Source of the DNA: PWND01 sp964614525
GTDB taxonomy: Bacteria > Bacteroidota > Bacteroidia > Bacteroidales > UBA7960
DNA length: 64,000 bases
NCBI GenBank assembly: GCA_964614525.1
Contig: CAZTPA010000004.1
Location: forward strand, 18,745 to 82,744
Direction: 5' to 3'
The notes below the pieces were generated by a model. That model made no database searches. It was not told where the DNA came from and was given only the letters and a program-made list of their open reading frames with translations. Shown in pieces: positions 18,881-28,602 of the stretch. A program made the translations under genes and the position numbers. Every line of letters starts with the position of its first letter. The first letter of the stretch is position 1.

Positions 18881-18911
18881 CAAAGATAAGCATTTGTTTT
18901 CTCTTTTCAAA
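18881..18911 (-). promoter_or_regulatory. Candidate promoter of the universal stress gene
   Basis: On the minus strand TTTG (18908-18911), a 19-bp spacer and TATCTTTG (18881-18888) match the Bacteroidetes consensus exactly. Transcription would start near 18874, leaving a leader of about 150 nt before the start codon at 18720. Confidence 0.5.
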
Positions 18912-19043
18912 GACAATTTTTGCTCCTTATCTATATTACTTACAGTTATTATTGAAAATCAACATTTATTGGATTAATTTTTATTTTCCTGATATTATTA
19001 TAATTTCAGTTTCATATTTAATAAATACTTGCTGCATTCGTTT

Positions 19044-19051
19044 TATCTTTG
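19044..19051 (+). promoter_or_regulatory. Candidate -7 element for the VWA-M48-rarA operon
   Basis: TATCTTTG exactly matches TAnnTTTG. The -33 half is poor (no TTTG at 17-20 bp). Transcription would begin about 28 nt before the TTG start at 19086, consistent with that start. Confidence 0.35.
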
Positions 19052-19085
19052 TGAAATATTTATTGACAATTAAATAGTTTTAGTT

Positions 19086-21170
19086 TTGCCTTCTATATTT
19101 TTTAGCTATCCCATTTGGTTTCTTATACTGTGTGTTATCTTGGCTGCAGTGATAAGTGGAATATTATACCGAAAAAATAATTCAGATGATTTATCATCGC
19201 TGCAAACAAAACTTCTGGCAACTTTTCGGTTTTTAGTGGTTTTTATTATTAGCATATTAATTTTAGCCCCTGTTCTGGAATTATATACAAAATCAGTGGA
19301 GGATCCCATTATTGTTTTTGTAGACGACAATTCTGAATCAATTGAATTAGCATATAAGGATAATGATTATTTAAAAAATTATGATAACCGAAGAGATGAA
19401 CTTCTCGATCTTTTAAGACAAGATTATCAGGTTCAGGAGTATGTTTTCGGGGAATCATTCAGAAGAAAAGATACTGTTGAAACTTCTGACAAGCTCACTG
19501 ATATGTCTGTGATATTTCAGGGAATTAATGATTTTTATAGTAATCGAAATGTTGGAGCTGTTATTCTTGCATCAGACGGAATATATAATCAAGGAGTTAA
19601 TCCAGTATATTTTGCAAGGGAAATGCAGTTTCCTGTTTATACAGTTGCTTTGGGTGATACTTTAATAAAGCGAGATTTAAGTATTAGCAAAGTTTCTCAT
19701 AATGATATAAGCTATCTGGGAAATTTATTTCCTGTCGAAATTGTTGTTGAGGCAAGAAAGAGTGATGGTAGCTCAAGTAAACTTTCAATTAGTAAGAACG
19801 GTGAAAATGTTTTCAGTAAAATAATTACTTTTTCTTCAGACCACGACTTTGAGAATGTACTTGTTGAACTAGAGGCGCAGAAAACAGGAATTCAGAAATA
19901 TGAAATAAGTATTGCCCCCCTGGATAATGAAAGCAATCTTGATAATAATAAAAAGGAGTTTTTCATTGATGTAATTGACAGCAGACAGAAGATTTTAATT
20001 CTTGCTGATTCTCCCCACCCTGATATTGGTGCAATTAAACAGACAATAGAGGATAATGAGAATTATGAAATTTCACATCAACAAATATCTGAATTTGAGG
20101 AAAGTACAGAGGCATATAATCTTATTATTTTCCATCAGTTGCCGTCTAAAAGAATATCTGCGCATCCTGTAATATCTGAAGTTATTAATAGCAATATTCC
20201 TGTTTTGTTTATTGTTGGTGCCAATACTAATTTGATAGCTTTAAGCAATTTAAATGCAGGCATGGCCATTCAGCAGCGCTCCGGCGAATATAATAATGCC
20301 CAGGCAGCTTTGAATCAGTCTTTTTCTTTGTTTTCGATTAGTAGTGAAGTTGAGAAATTAAGTCCTTTAATGCCTCCTTTATATTCTCCATTTGCTGTTT
20401 ATAAAACTACTCCCGCCACTAATACTTTTATTTTTCAAAAGATAGGAAATGTAAAAACAGATGATCCTTTAATTGCTTTTTCCGATATTTCCGGCAAGAA
20501 ATATGGTTTTATCTGCGGTGAAGGGCTGTGGAGATGGAGATTAAATAACTTTCTCAGAGAAAAGAATCACAATTATTTTAATGAAATAATTCTTAAAATT
20601 GTGCAGTATTTATCTGTGAAAGAGGATAAAAGCTTATTTAGGATATCTACTCAAAACCTTGTGTATGAAAATGAAGCTGTTACTTTTGAAGCAGAATTAT
20701 ATAATGCCAGTTATGAATTGATTAATGAACCGGAAGTTAGCTTGACTATTACAGATGAGAGCGGTAATACTTTTGATTATGAATTTAGTCGTACATCAAA
20801 TGCATATATTTTGGATGCAGGAACTTTTAGTCCCGGAAATTATTCATATAAAGCAAAAACATTGGTAGGCAATGAAACATTTGAAGCAAAAGGGGAGATA
20901 AGTGTAGCTGAGCTTAACCTGGAAGCTATTAATACAGTTGCTAATCATAGTATTATGTACAGAATTGCTAACGAATCTGATGCAGAAATGGTTTATCCTG
21001 ATAATATGAATGAGCTTGCAGAAAGTATTAAAAACAGGGATGATATTAGAGGGTTGATATATATGCATACTGATTATTCAGAGCTTATTAACTGGAAAAG
21101 CTTGTTTTTTGTAATATTAATATTGCTTGCTGTAGAGTGGTTTATTAGAAAAAGAAGTGGAAACTATTGA
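19086..21170 (+). CDS. VWA-like membrane protein
   Basis: 694 residues from a TTG start, chosen because no ATG precedes the first membrane helix. Two N-terminal helices (about 8-24 and 44-64) resemble BatA-like proteins. The first strand of a von Willebrand A-like fold follows with VFVDDNSES, which satisfies the MIDAS DxSxS pattern, and later VILASDGIYNQG supplies the downstream Asp-Gly. A middle domain begins ILILADSPHPDIGAIKQTI and resembles a glutamine-amidotransferase-like fold. Beta-sandwich segments occupy about 500-630 and a single C-terminal helix (about 672-688) ends in RKRSGNY. Most of the chain should be periplasmic. The exact role is unknown. It is the first gene of a four-gene operon. 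Confidence 0.75.
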   Translation: MPSIFFSYPIWFLILCVILAAVISGILYRKNNSDDLSSLQTKLLATFRFLVVFIISILILAPVLELYTKSVEDPIIVFVDDNSESIELAYKDNDYLKNYDNRRDELLDLLRQDYQVQEYVFGESFRRKDTVETSDKLTDMSVIFQGINDFYSNRNVGAVILASDGIYNQGVNPVYFAREMQFPVYTVALGDTLIKRDLSISKVSHNDISYLGNLFPVEIVVEARKSDGSSSKLSISKNGENVFSKIITFSSDHDFENVLVELEAQKTGIQKYEISIAPLDNESNLDNNKKEFFIDVIDSRQKILILADSPHPDIGAIKQTIEDNENYEISHQQISEFEESTEAYNLIIFHQLPSKRISAHPVISEVINSNIPVLFIVGANTNLIALSNLNAGMAIQQRSGEYNNAQAALNQSFSLFSISSEVEKLSPLMPPLYSPFAVYKTTPATNTFIFQKIGNVKTDDPLIAFSDISGKKYGFICGEGLWRWRLNNFLREKNHNYFNEIILKIVQYLSVKEDKSLFRISTQNLVYENEAVTFEAELYNASYELINEPEVSLTITDESGNTFDYEFSRTSNAYILDAGTFSPGNYSYKAKTLVGNETFEAKGEISVAELNLEAINTVANHSIMYRIANESDAEMVYPDNMNELAESIKNRDDIRGLIYMHTDYSELINWKSLFFVILILLAVEWFIRKRSGNY

Positions 21171-21193
21171 TAATGTATTTTAAAATTTAATTT

Positions 21194-22432
21194 ATGGAAT
21201 CTGTTATTTTATATATAATTATAGCTATTGTAATTTTTGATTTTGCGTTTGAAAGATTACTTGCTTATCTCAATTACACAAAACTTAGCAATAAACTCCC
21301 CAAAGAATTACAAGGCATATATGATGAGGAGAAATATAGAAAATCTCAAGACTATTTGCGTGTTAATATGAAGTTTGGGTTGATTACAAGTACTCTGTCG
21401 TTTATAGCTATATTGCTAATGTTGTATTTTGAAGGATTTGGCTGGCTCGATAATACAGTCAGACAATATGCAGATAATACTATTTTAATAACGATTCTGT
21501 TTTTTGGGATATTAGGCCTTGCATCAGATTTGCTTTCAACACCTTTTGATATTTATGATACTTTCGTAATTGAAGAAAAGTTTGGTTTTAATAAAACGAC
21601 CTATAAAACTTATATCCTGGATAAAATAAAAGGCTGGTTGCTTGCAATAGTTCTTGGTGGTGGGTTATTAGCAATTTTTGTTTGGTTTTACCAGGTAGCA
21701 GGTAGTTTGTTTTGGTTGTACGCATGGTTGTTTTTCTCCGGCTTTTCAATTTTTATGACAATGTTTTACAGCACATTAATTGTTCCTATTTTCAACAAAC
21801 AAAAACCTCTTGAAGAAGGAGAACTCAGGAATGCAATAGAAGATTTTGCAAAGAAAGCAAATTTTAAATTGGACAATATTTTTGTTATTGATGGCTCAAA
21901 AAGAAGCACAAAAGCAAATGCATATTTTAGTGGACTGGGCCCTAAAAAGAGAATCGTATTATTTGATACTCTTATTAAAGATCATACAACAGAAGAATTA
22001 GTTGCTGTATTGGCACATGAAATAGGCCATTATAAAAAGAATCATACTCTGAAAAGCATGGCTGTTTCATTAGTTAGCAGTGCAATAATCTTTTATCTGT
22101 TGGGTGTTTTTATTAATTATGATGTTTTATCAAAAGCACTTGGTGGACAGGAGGCTTCTTTTCATTTGGGTATTCTGGCTTTTGGTTTGTTATATTCTCC
22201 GGTTTCCATGGTATTAGGTATTGTTGGAAATATTTTGAGCAGAAAGCATGAATATCAGGCAGATGCTTTTGCTGCAGTTAATTATGATGCAAAACCTTTG
22301 CAGGAAGCACTGAAAAAGCTTAGTGTAAACAATCTCAGTAATTTAAGGCCTCATCCTCTTGTTGTTTTTGTAAATTATTCACATCCGCCGCTACTTAAAA
22401 GATTAAGCTTTCTTGATAAATTCAGAAAGTAA
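21194..22432 (+). CDS. M48-family membrane zinc metalloprotease (Ste24-like)
   Basis: 412 residues with the full CAAX-protease-1 layout. A multi-helix N-terminal domain contains the STPFDIYDTFVIEEKFGFNKTT signature (about 115-137). The zinc motif HEIGH lies in VAVLAHEIGHYKKNHT (near residue 280), and the third ligand Glu is in RKHEYQADAFA. In eukaryotes the family trims prenylated proteins; bacterial members are thought to act in membrane-protein quality control. The substrate is unknown. It lies 23 bp after the VWA gene and 30 bp before rarA in one transcription unit. Confidence 0.92.
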   Translation: MESVILYIIIAIVIFDFAFERLLAYLNYTKLSNKLPKELQGIYDEEKYRKSQDYLRVNMKFGLITSTLSFIAILLMLYFEGFGWLDNTVRQYADNTILITILFFGILGLASDLLSTPFDIYDTFVIEEKFGFNKTTYKTYILDKIKGWLLAIVLGGGLLAIFVWFYQVAGSLFWLYAWLFFSGFSIFMTMFYSTLIVPIFNKQKPLEEGELRNAIEDFAKKANFKLDNIFVIDGSKRSTKANAYFSGLGPKKRIVLFDTLIKDHTTEELVAVLAHEIGHYKKNHTLKSMAVSLVSSAIIFYLLGVFINYDVLSKALGGQEASFHLGILAFGLLYSPVSMVLGIVGNILSRKHEYQADAFAAVNYDAKPLQEALKKLSVNNLSNLRPHPLVVFVNYSHPPLLKRLSFLDKFRK

Positions 22433-22462
22433 GTATAGTTTTTTGTAAAAAATATTTTATTA

Positions 22463-23731
22463 ATGAATTCGCAAAAACCTTTAGCAGAAATCCTTCGTCC
22501 TGATAATTTTGATAATTATCTGGGACAAACGCATTTAATTGGTAAAGATGCTATATTGCGTAAAACACTGGAAATGGGCAATGTCCCGTCAATGATTTTA
22601 TGGGGCCCTCCCGGTGTGGGAAAAACTACTTTGGCATTTTTAATTTCTAAAATTCTTGTTAAACCATTCTTTGTTTTAAGTGCCATAAATTCAGGGGTAA
22701 AGGATGTCCGCGATGTTATTACAAAAGCATCTAATGCCGGCCGTAATGCAATACTTTTTATTGATGAAATTCACAGATTCAGTAAAAATCAACAAGATTC
22801 TTTGCTCGGCGCTGTTGAAAGAGGTATTGTCATCCTAATTGGCGCAACCACCGAAAATCCTTCTTTCGAAGTTATCAGTCCATTGCTATCCAGATGCCAG
22901 GTTTATATTCTTAAAGAACTTGATGTTAATGATCTGGAAGTTTTGCTTGAGCGAGCAATTAATTATATCCAAAAAGAATGGAATATAAGCGTGATTGTTG
23001 AAGAGCATGAGGCATTGTTTAAAATTTCAGGTGGAGATGCCAGAAAATTACTCAATGCTGTTGAACTTGTTGCAAAGTCTCAGGATTCTTCCAAGATAGT
23101 TTTGAATAATAAGATTGTTATGGATACTATTCAGGAGAATCTTGCTCTTTACGATAAGAATGGGGAGATGCATTATGATATTATATCTGCTTTTATAAAG
23201 TCTGTAAGAGGAAGTGATCCTAATGCTGCTGTATATTATCTGGCGAGAATGCTGGAAGCCGGCGAAGATCCAAAGTTTATTGCAAGAAGGTTGGTAATTC
23301 TTGCATCTGAAGATATTGGCAATGCAAATCCTAACGCATTATTGCTGGCAACTTCATGCTTTAGTGCAATTACTATGATTGGTATGCCCGAAAGTAGAAT
23401 TATCTTGTCTCAAACAACGACCTATCTTGCTTCAAGTCCCAAAAGTAATGCAGCTTATATGGCAATTAACAAAGCTTATGAAGTTGTAAAAAGTATGGGC
23501 GATTTACCTGTTCCTTTGCATTTGCGAAATGCACCTACAAAGCTTATGAAGGATATAGGATATGGAAAGGATTATAAGTATTCTCATGATTTTGATAAGA
23601 ATTTTGCCGCTCAGGAATTTCTTCCTGAAAAAATCTCAGGAAAAAAACTGTATGATCCGGGCAGTAATGCTCGTGAGAATGAAATAAGAGCAAGGCTAAG
23701 GGATTTATGGAAAAAGAAATACGGCTATTAA
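22463..23731 (+). CDS. rarA: Replication-associated recombination protein RarA (MgsA)
   Basis: 422 residues. AAA+ motifs are intact: Walker A GPPGVGKTT (about 49-57), Walker B ILFIDEIHRFSKNQQD, sensor 1 IGATTENPSFEV, and the sensor 2/tetramerisation part with VRGSDPNAAVYYLARML and EDIGNANPNAL. The C-terminal MgsA domain ends in LRDLWKKKYGY. It acts at stalled forks with SSB. It is the third gene of the VWA-M48-rarA-aminotransferase operon, 13 bp before the next start. Confidence 0.96.
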   Translation: MNSQKPLAEILRPDNFDNYLGQTHLIGKDAILRKTLEMGNVPSMILWGPPGVGKTTLAFLISKILVKPFFVLSAINSGVKDVRDVITKASNAGRNAILFIDEIHRFSKNQQDSLLGAVERGIVILIGATTENPSFEVISPLLSRCQVYILKELDVNDLEVLLERAINYIQKEWNISVIVEEHEALFKISGGDARKLLNAVELVAKSQDSSKIVLNNKIVMDTIQENLALYDKNGEMHYDIISAFIKSVRGSDPNAAVYYLARMLEAGEDPKFIARRLVILASEDIGNANPNALLLATSCFSAITMIGMPESRIILSQTTTYLASSPKSNAAYMAINKAYEVVKSMGDLPVPLHLRNAPTKLMKDIGYGKDYKYSHDFDKNFAAQEFLPEKISGKKLYDPGSNARENEIRARLRDLWKKKYGY

Positions 23732-23744
23732 AAAAACCAAACAT

Positions 23745-24920
23745 ATGAATAATCGTGAATTGTTTTTCAGACATCTTGCACAGACGAGTGATTTTCCTTT
23801 AGCAATTGAAGTTGAAAGAGCTGAAGGTGTATTTTTATATGGACCGAATGGAGAGAAGTTTTTTGATATGATAAGCGGAATATCAGTGAGTAATATTGGA
23901 CACAGGCATCCCGCTGTAATTAAGAGCATCAAAGAACAAGCCGACAAGTATCTTCATTTGATGGTATATGGAGAGTATGTGCAATCACCGCAGGTTAAAT
24001 TAGCTGAATTATTAGCATCACATCTTCCTGATAGTTTAAACAATGTGTTTTTTGTTAATTCAGGCAGTGAAGCAACTGAAGGTGCCCTGAAACTTGCGAA
24101 AAGATATACTAATCGCTCTGAAATTATTTGCTTTAAGAATGCATATCATGGGAGCACGCATGGTGCATTGAGTGTAATGGGCAATGAAAAGCTGAAAAAT
24201 GCTTTCAGGCCTTTGTTGCCTGATATTAGAGTTTTAGAATTTAACAACACAAGTATGCTAAATCAAATATCGGAGAAAACAGCTTGTGTTATTGTAGAAG
24301 TCATTCAAGGTGAAGCAGGAGCTGTTGTTTCCTCTGATGATTTCTTGAATGAACTTCGCTCTCAATGTAATAAAACAGGTACATTGTTAATTTTTGATGA
24401 AATTCAAACCGGATTTGGCCGTACAGGAAGTCTATGGGCTTTTGAACAATTTGGTGTTGTACCCGACATCCTTCTTATTGCAAAAGGAATGGGTGGAGGC
24501 ATGCCAATAGGAGCTTTTGTTTCATCATCTGAAATTATGCAATGCTTAAAGAATAATCCTGTATTAGGTCATATTACTACTTTTGGCGGTAATCCTGTTT
24601 GCGCAGCTGCTGCCCTGGCTAATTTGGAAGTTATTGTTGAAGGGAAGTTGTGGGAAAATGCAAAAATGATAGAATCTGTTTGCAAAGATATGTTGCAACA
24701 TAATCAGATTAGGAATGTAAAGGGTAGGGGAGGTCTTTTGGCAATTGAGTTTGATGATTTTTTTAAGAATAAAAAAGTTATCGACAATTGTATAAAAAAA
24801 GGAGTTGTAACGGATTGGTTTCTGTTTGCTGATAATTGCTTACGTATTGCTCCTCCTCTCATTATAACAAAAGATCAAATAGTTAATGCTTGTAATATTA
24901 TTCTCGATTCAATAGAATAG
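23745..24920 (+). CDS. Class III PLP aminotransferase (ArgD/acetylornithine-like)
   Basis: 391 residues of fold-type I class III aminotransferase. Visible are YGPNGEKFFDMISGISVSNIGHRHP at the N-terminus, FVNSGSEATEGALKLAK (PLP phosphate site), IFDEIQTGFGRTG (Asp of the cofactor ring) and LLIAKGMGGGMPIGAF with the Schiff-base lysine. It resembles acetylornithine/succinyl-ornithine aminotransferases, but no arginine genes are nearby, so the amino donor and acceptor are not assigned. The gene closes the operon and its stop is 16 bp from the convergent amidase stop, with no hairpin in the gap. Confidence 0.85.
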   Translation: MNNRELFFRHLAQTSDFPLAIEVERAEGVFLYGPNGEKFFDMISGISVSNIGHRHPAVIKSIKEQADKYLHLMVYGEYVQSPQVKLAELLASHLPDSLNNVFFVNSGSEATEGALKLAKRYTNRSEIICFKNAYHGSTHGALSVMGNEKLKNAFRPLLPDIRVLEFNNTSMLNQISEKTACVIVEVIQGEAGAVVSSDDFLNELRSQCNKTGTLLIFDEIQTGFGRTGSLWAFEQFGVVPDILLIAKGMGGGMPIGAFVSSSEIMQCLKNNPVLGHITTFGGNPVCAAAALANLEVIVEGKLWENAKMIESVCKDMLQHNQIRNVKGRGGLLAIEFDDFFKNKKVIDNCIKKGVVTDWFLFADNCLRIAPPLIITKDQIVNACNIILDSIE

Positions 24921-24936
24921 GTTGTTAATTAGATTA

Positions 24937-27900
24937 TTAGCGAAATTTATAATTTTTGAGTGAAATATATTTAGCTTTCTTAAGCAGTTTCTTTTTTACT
25001 CCGCTCATTATTAGGTCAATTAATGCTGTTAAATCAGCAGTGTTTATTTCTCCGCCGCTTTCGGTTATATCAGCAGCCTCGTGATCGAAACCCATTGGTG
25101 TATTTCCTGCGATATGCTGTACCATCCAAACAACATCCAATACGTTTATCTTTTCGTCATTATTTACATCGCCAAGCAATACCGGCTCTCCTATCCTAAT
25201 GTCGTCAATAGCAAAAGTAGCACCATCAAATCCTGTATAGCGAAATGCAAATTGCACATTCTGTTGAATTGCAAATTCTGATAAATTAATTTGCGTCTTT
25301 AGCCATGTCCAGTTAATATCATTTGAAACAAAATCAGGATGATCTGAATTATGCCAAATGGTGACCCAATCGGCTCCATCAAATTTTGCCATTAAGTAAA
25401 GATCACAATTCCCTTGTTCAACCGACCAATGATAGCTTCCTAAGAACCAAAACCCAAATTCAGCATCTGACAAATTCTGTATATTAAATAGTGGAGAAAT
25501 AAACCATTCATCCTGATTCTCAGTATCAGTCCAAAGACAACGATAAAAATGTGAACCGCTCACTGGCTCTATAGTTGATTCTGTGAGAGCAATGGAGGTA
25601 ACAGCTTCCCACGTTACACTTGCTGTATTTTCTATGTTCCAGCAATTTGCAACACCACCTTCAAAATTCTCAAAATATGGGAACTCAGAAAGATTAAAAC
25701 ATTCACAATTCTCTAAAGTAAAACTAAGTGAAGAAGTGAATATTCCATCTGCATTAATTCTCCAGTAATATGTATTTTCATCAATAAATTCCAGTGGAGT
25801 TCCGTCTGATTGTGACTCAAAACCCTGAGGTCCGGTATAGGTCGTTAACCCCGAAACCCATTTCCAGTAAGGTGATGAAAAATCGGAATATTCAGAAATT
25901 TGAATATACCATCCACTGCCCGAATTACTCCAGCTAAATGTAACTTCATTATCCGGACAGCCATGCAATTCATGCTGAAGATTATATGCACCGCTTATTA
26001 CAGTTTGTCCGTTCGAACTTAAAACTGAAGTATATAATCCTGCTCCATTTTCTGCTCTAAGGTTGAAATAATATGTTTCCGCTGATGTTAAGTTTAAGCC
26101 GGTATGTGTAACATTTGTATTCAGGTCATTATCTGTCCAATCAACGATATCATTGCTTGCCGGCTCAGTTCCGATTGAGTACCAATATTTTTTAATACCT
26201 GAGTTTGAGTCACTTGATTCGGACCAATTAGCAGACAGCTCTGTGGTACTGTTGACTTCATTTATATCATCACCAAGTCCGTCATTTACAAATGATATGT
26301 CGCTTGGAGGTGTTCTGTCAATAAACAAATCTCTGTGCGCAATTGTAGAGAGATTTTCATAATCATCTGATACTATAGATTTTATTTTTCCGGCGACGGT
26401 TGAAATGTTTACACTCTCTGTTCTTATGTCATCTGTAGCATTTATTCCAACCGAAATTGTTGCTTCAGGATATCTTGTTCTGTATGATTTTATTTCATTT
26501 ATGTACATTTGACAATTTCCCGTACGGAATGAAATGTAATTTCCGTTAGAACTATATGGAGATGGATCTGTCCAGGATCCTAATAATACATCATCTCTAT
26601 ATACTAAAATTTCGCCGCTTATTCGATCGTATATGATTTTGAAATCATACCATTGCCCGGGAATAGTGGTAATATTACTTTCAGTTGCCATAAGGTCGAA
26701 AGTGTTATTGGTGACTTTATAAAATTGCAGGGATTCTCCGTCAACTCTAAACCATACAAAATATGAATTTCCTCTTTCGCTTAAGCTGGCATCATCGCTA
26801 AAGAAATGAAAACCAAATCTTTTGTTGGTTCCACTACCTTCTACTTTTGCATAAAACTGATATAAATATCTGTTAGAAAGGCTTTGGTTTAAAGGGGCAT
26901 AAATGTTTGTATTAGCGATTGTTTCATCAGATTGAATTAATTGACCGGAATTCACAGTCCAGTTGCCTGTGCTTATATTCCAAATTGAATTATCCAAAAA
27001 ATCAAAATTATCTCCAAAGAAACCCCTGTTATAATTGGCTCCCCAATAATTTCCATCATATTCAAGCACCTGATAAAACCTCCTGGATATTCCGCACCCA
27101 ACATCACTGTCATTAAAAACAGCGGTAAAATCATCCGTTATCCAATCTCCGTCAGCAGGTTCTGAAATTGAAGTTAAAGGGACATCACAATTGGGTTCAT
27201 TACAATTATCAATAATTGCTTTTGTATTGGTTCTTATTCCGGGTAGTTCTGCATATAGTGCGTTCCCGGGGCATGTAGTTCCTCCGATATTTACATCTTT
27301 ATGTCCACAAATACGGGCTACAGTGCCTGTGCCTCCGCTTTGCAATGTAATACTTGCTGAAGAGGTAGGGTCAAAAGTTCTATAATCATACCACCATGCA
27401 AGAAACTGATTATTGTTTTCTAGTTGGATTTGGGTTGGTAATGTTTCATCAGAATTTCCCAGAAAATTTATCCCAATTGAAGCTCCATTTGAGTTTCCTG
27501 CATGAGCTCCTCTTACATCGCTTAAGGGTAAATTAGGGTTATGCCTGCCCTGAAAGAAATTTCCATATTTATCAAAAAGATAATTATAGCCTATATCTGC
27601 CCAACCTAATGTGTTTACATGGTAATTCCAATATGATCTCACAACTGCATACCCGTCCGTATAAGTATCAGGAGATGCTCCATGATGTATAACAGTATGC
27701 GTGGGATTAATATATGTAGGTGAATATGTAGGATTATGACAGGCTGTATATCCTCCGCACCAATCTGTCCTGGGAATCATTACAGGAATTTCGGGACAAG
27801 CTTTTGAACTGTCATAAAGTATTCCTTCATCATCGGGCAATGGGCCGGATTTGCCAGTATTTCTTATATCTATAAGGTCCAGCCTGACTTTTTTAATATC

Positions 27901-28377
27901 TGTATTTCCAGGAGTGAGAATCGAAAACTCTATATATCTGTAAGCTTCTTCAGTAGGTGGAAACAATAGATCAGTAAAATACAATTTTCTGGGAGTTTCG
28001 GAAGGGTGAATATATCCTTCATCATAATAATACTTGGTCCATTCTCCATTTTCCTTTTTTATCCTGTATAATATCTCGAAATTTCCTGCAGCTGCCTTTG
28101 CATCATCAGCCTCCCATCCAATGCCGAAAGAGGTAAATTCTATAGGTGCTTTTGTTGAAAAATAATATTCATTATTTTCATTTCTATGAATATTGGTGTG
28201 CCAGATTAATATGCTTGCAGGTGAATTTCTTTTTTCACTATCGTCAATTACAGTATCTGCTGTTATTTTGTTATTATTGCTGAAGTTGTTGGTTTGGGCT
28301 TTTAAACCGGTAGAATAGAAATTAATTATGTATGCAAAAATGATAACAGAGCAGATTATCCTGATAAGAATTTTCAT
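24937..28377 (-). CDS. Secreted PGRP/N-acetylmuramoyl-L-alanine amidase with dockerin
   Basis: 1146 residues. The N-terminal hydrophobic segment (about 3-26) is a signal peptide. An Amidase_2/PGRP domain (about 195-390) shows THTVIHHGAS and the zinc ligands of ICGHKDVNIGGTTCPG, so it looks catalytically complete. Beyond it lie a laminin-G/concanavalin-like segment (about 455-640), a fibronectin-III-like segment (about 690-790), a MAM/cleaved-adhesin-like segment opening FPYFENFEGGVANCWNI, and a C-terminal dockerin-like pair of calcium loops, DVNNDEKINVLD and DITESGGEINTADL. The tail after the dockerin is short and basic. It probably cleaves peptidoglycan stem peptides outside the cell. No cohesin gene is in the window. 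Most internal domain names are inferred from pattern only. Confidence 0.85.
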   Translation of the reverse strand: MKILIRIICSVIIFAYIINFYSTGLKAQTNNFSNNNKITADTVIDDSEKRNSPASILIWHTNIHRNENNEYYFSTKAPIEFTSFGIGWEADDAKAAAGNFEILYRIKKENGEWTKYYYDEGYIHPSETPRKLYFTDLLFPPTEEAYRYIEFSILTPGNTDIKKVRLDLIDIRNTGKSGPLPDDEGILYDSSKACPEIPVMIPRTDWCGGYTACHNPTYSPTYINPTHTVIHHGASPDTYTDGYAVVRSYWNYHVNTLGWADIGYNYLFDKYGNFFQGRHNPNLPLSDVRGAHAGNSNGASIGINFLGNSDETLPTQIQLENNNQFLAWWYDYRTFDPTSSASITLQSGGTGTVARICGHKDVNIGGTTCPGNALYAELPGIRTNTKAIIDNCNEPNCDVPLTSISEPADGDWITDDFTAVFNDSDVGCGISRRFYQVLEYDGNYWGANYNRGFFGDNFDFLDNSIWNISTGNWTVNSGQLIQSDETIANTNIYAPLNQSLSNRYLYQFYAKVEGSGTNKRFGFHFFSDDASLSERGNSYFVWFRVDGESLQFYKVTNNTFDLMATESNITTIPGQWYDFKIIYDRISGEILVYRDDVLLGSWTDPSPYSSNGNYISFRTGNCQMYINEIKSYRTRYPEATISVGINATDDIRTESVNISTVAGKIKSIVSDDYENLSTIAHRDLFIDRTPPSDISFVNDGLGDDINEVNSTTELSANWSESSDSNSGIKKYWYSIGTEPASNDIVDWTDNDLNTNVTHTGLNLTSAETYYFNLRAENGAGLYTSVLSSNGQTVISGAYNLQHELHGCPDNEVTFSWSNSGSGWYIQISEYSDFSSPYWKWVSGLTTYTGPQGFESQSDGTPLEFIDENTYYWRINADGIFTSSLSFTLENCECFNLSEFPYFENFEGGVANCWNIENTASVTWEAVTSIALTESTIEPVSGSHFYRCLWTDTENQDEWFISPLFNIQNLSDAEFGFWFLGSYHWSVEQGNCDLYLMAKFDGADWVTIWHNSDHPDFVSNDINWTWLKTQINLSEFAIQQNVQFAFRYTGFDGATFAIDDIRIGEPVLLGDVNNDEKINVLDVVWMVQHIAGNTPMGFDHEAADITESGGEINTADLTALIDLIMSGVKKKLLKKAKYISLKNYKFR

Positions 28378-28602
28378 AAACTTTTATTTAAAACGCTTTT
28401 GAAAGATACAAATAAATGTTAAATAAAAAAAAGTTTAAATAATTAATCCTTTCGTTATCTGTGTTTTGCATTGGTATGATTGTGGTTTTGGTAAAAAGCA
28501 TACAGTATTATTTTTTGAATATTAATGCATGTTTTTTTTGATATTTTCATTAGTTTTGATGTATTATGAATTTTGTTTCATAATGACAAAAATTACATAT
28601 TT

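Larger units (their letters stand above)
18721..19085. other. Divergent intergenic region (365 bp)
   Basis: It separates the Usp gene from the VWA-protein operon. It holds an excellent minus-strand promoter match (18881-18911), a plus-strand TAnnTTTG box (19044-19051) and a short inverted repeat GCTTA/TAAGC around 18885. No open frame with coding character or RNA gene was recognised. Confidence 0.5.

Noticed and set aside
28573..28602. TTG start ten codons upstream for the GNAT protein
   Set aside because: The ATG at 28603 begins the recognisable domain and is a better initiator.
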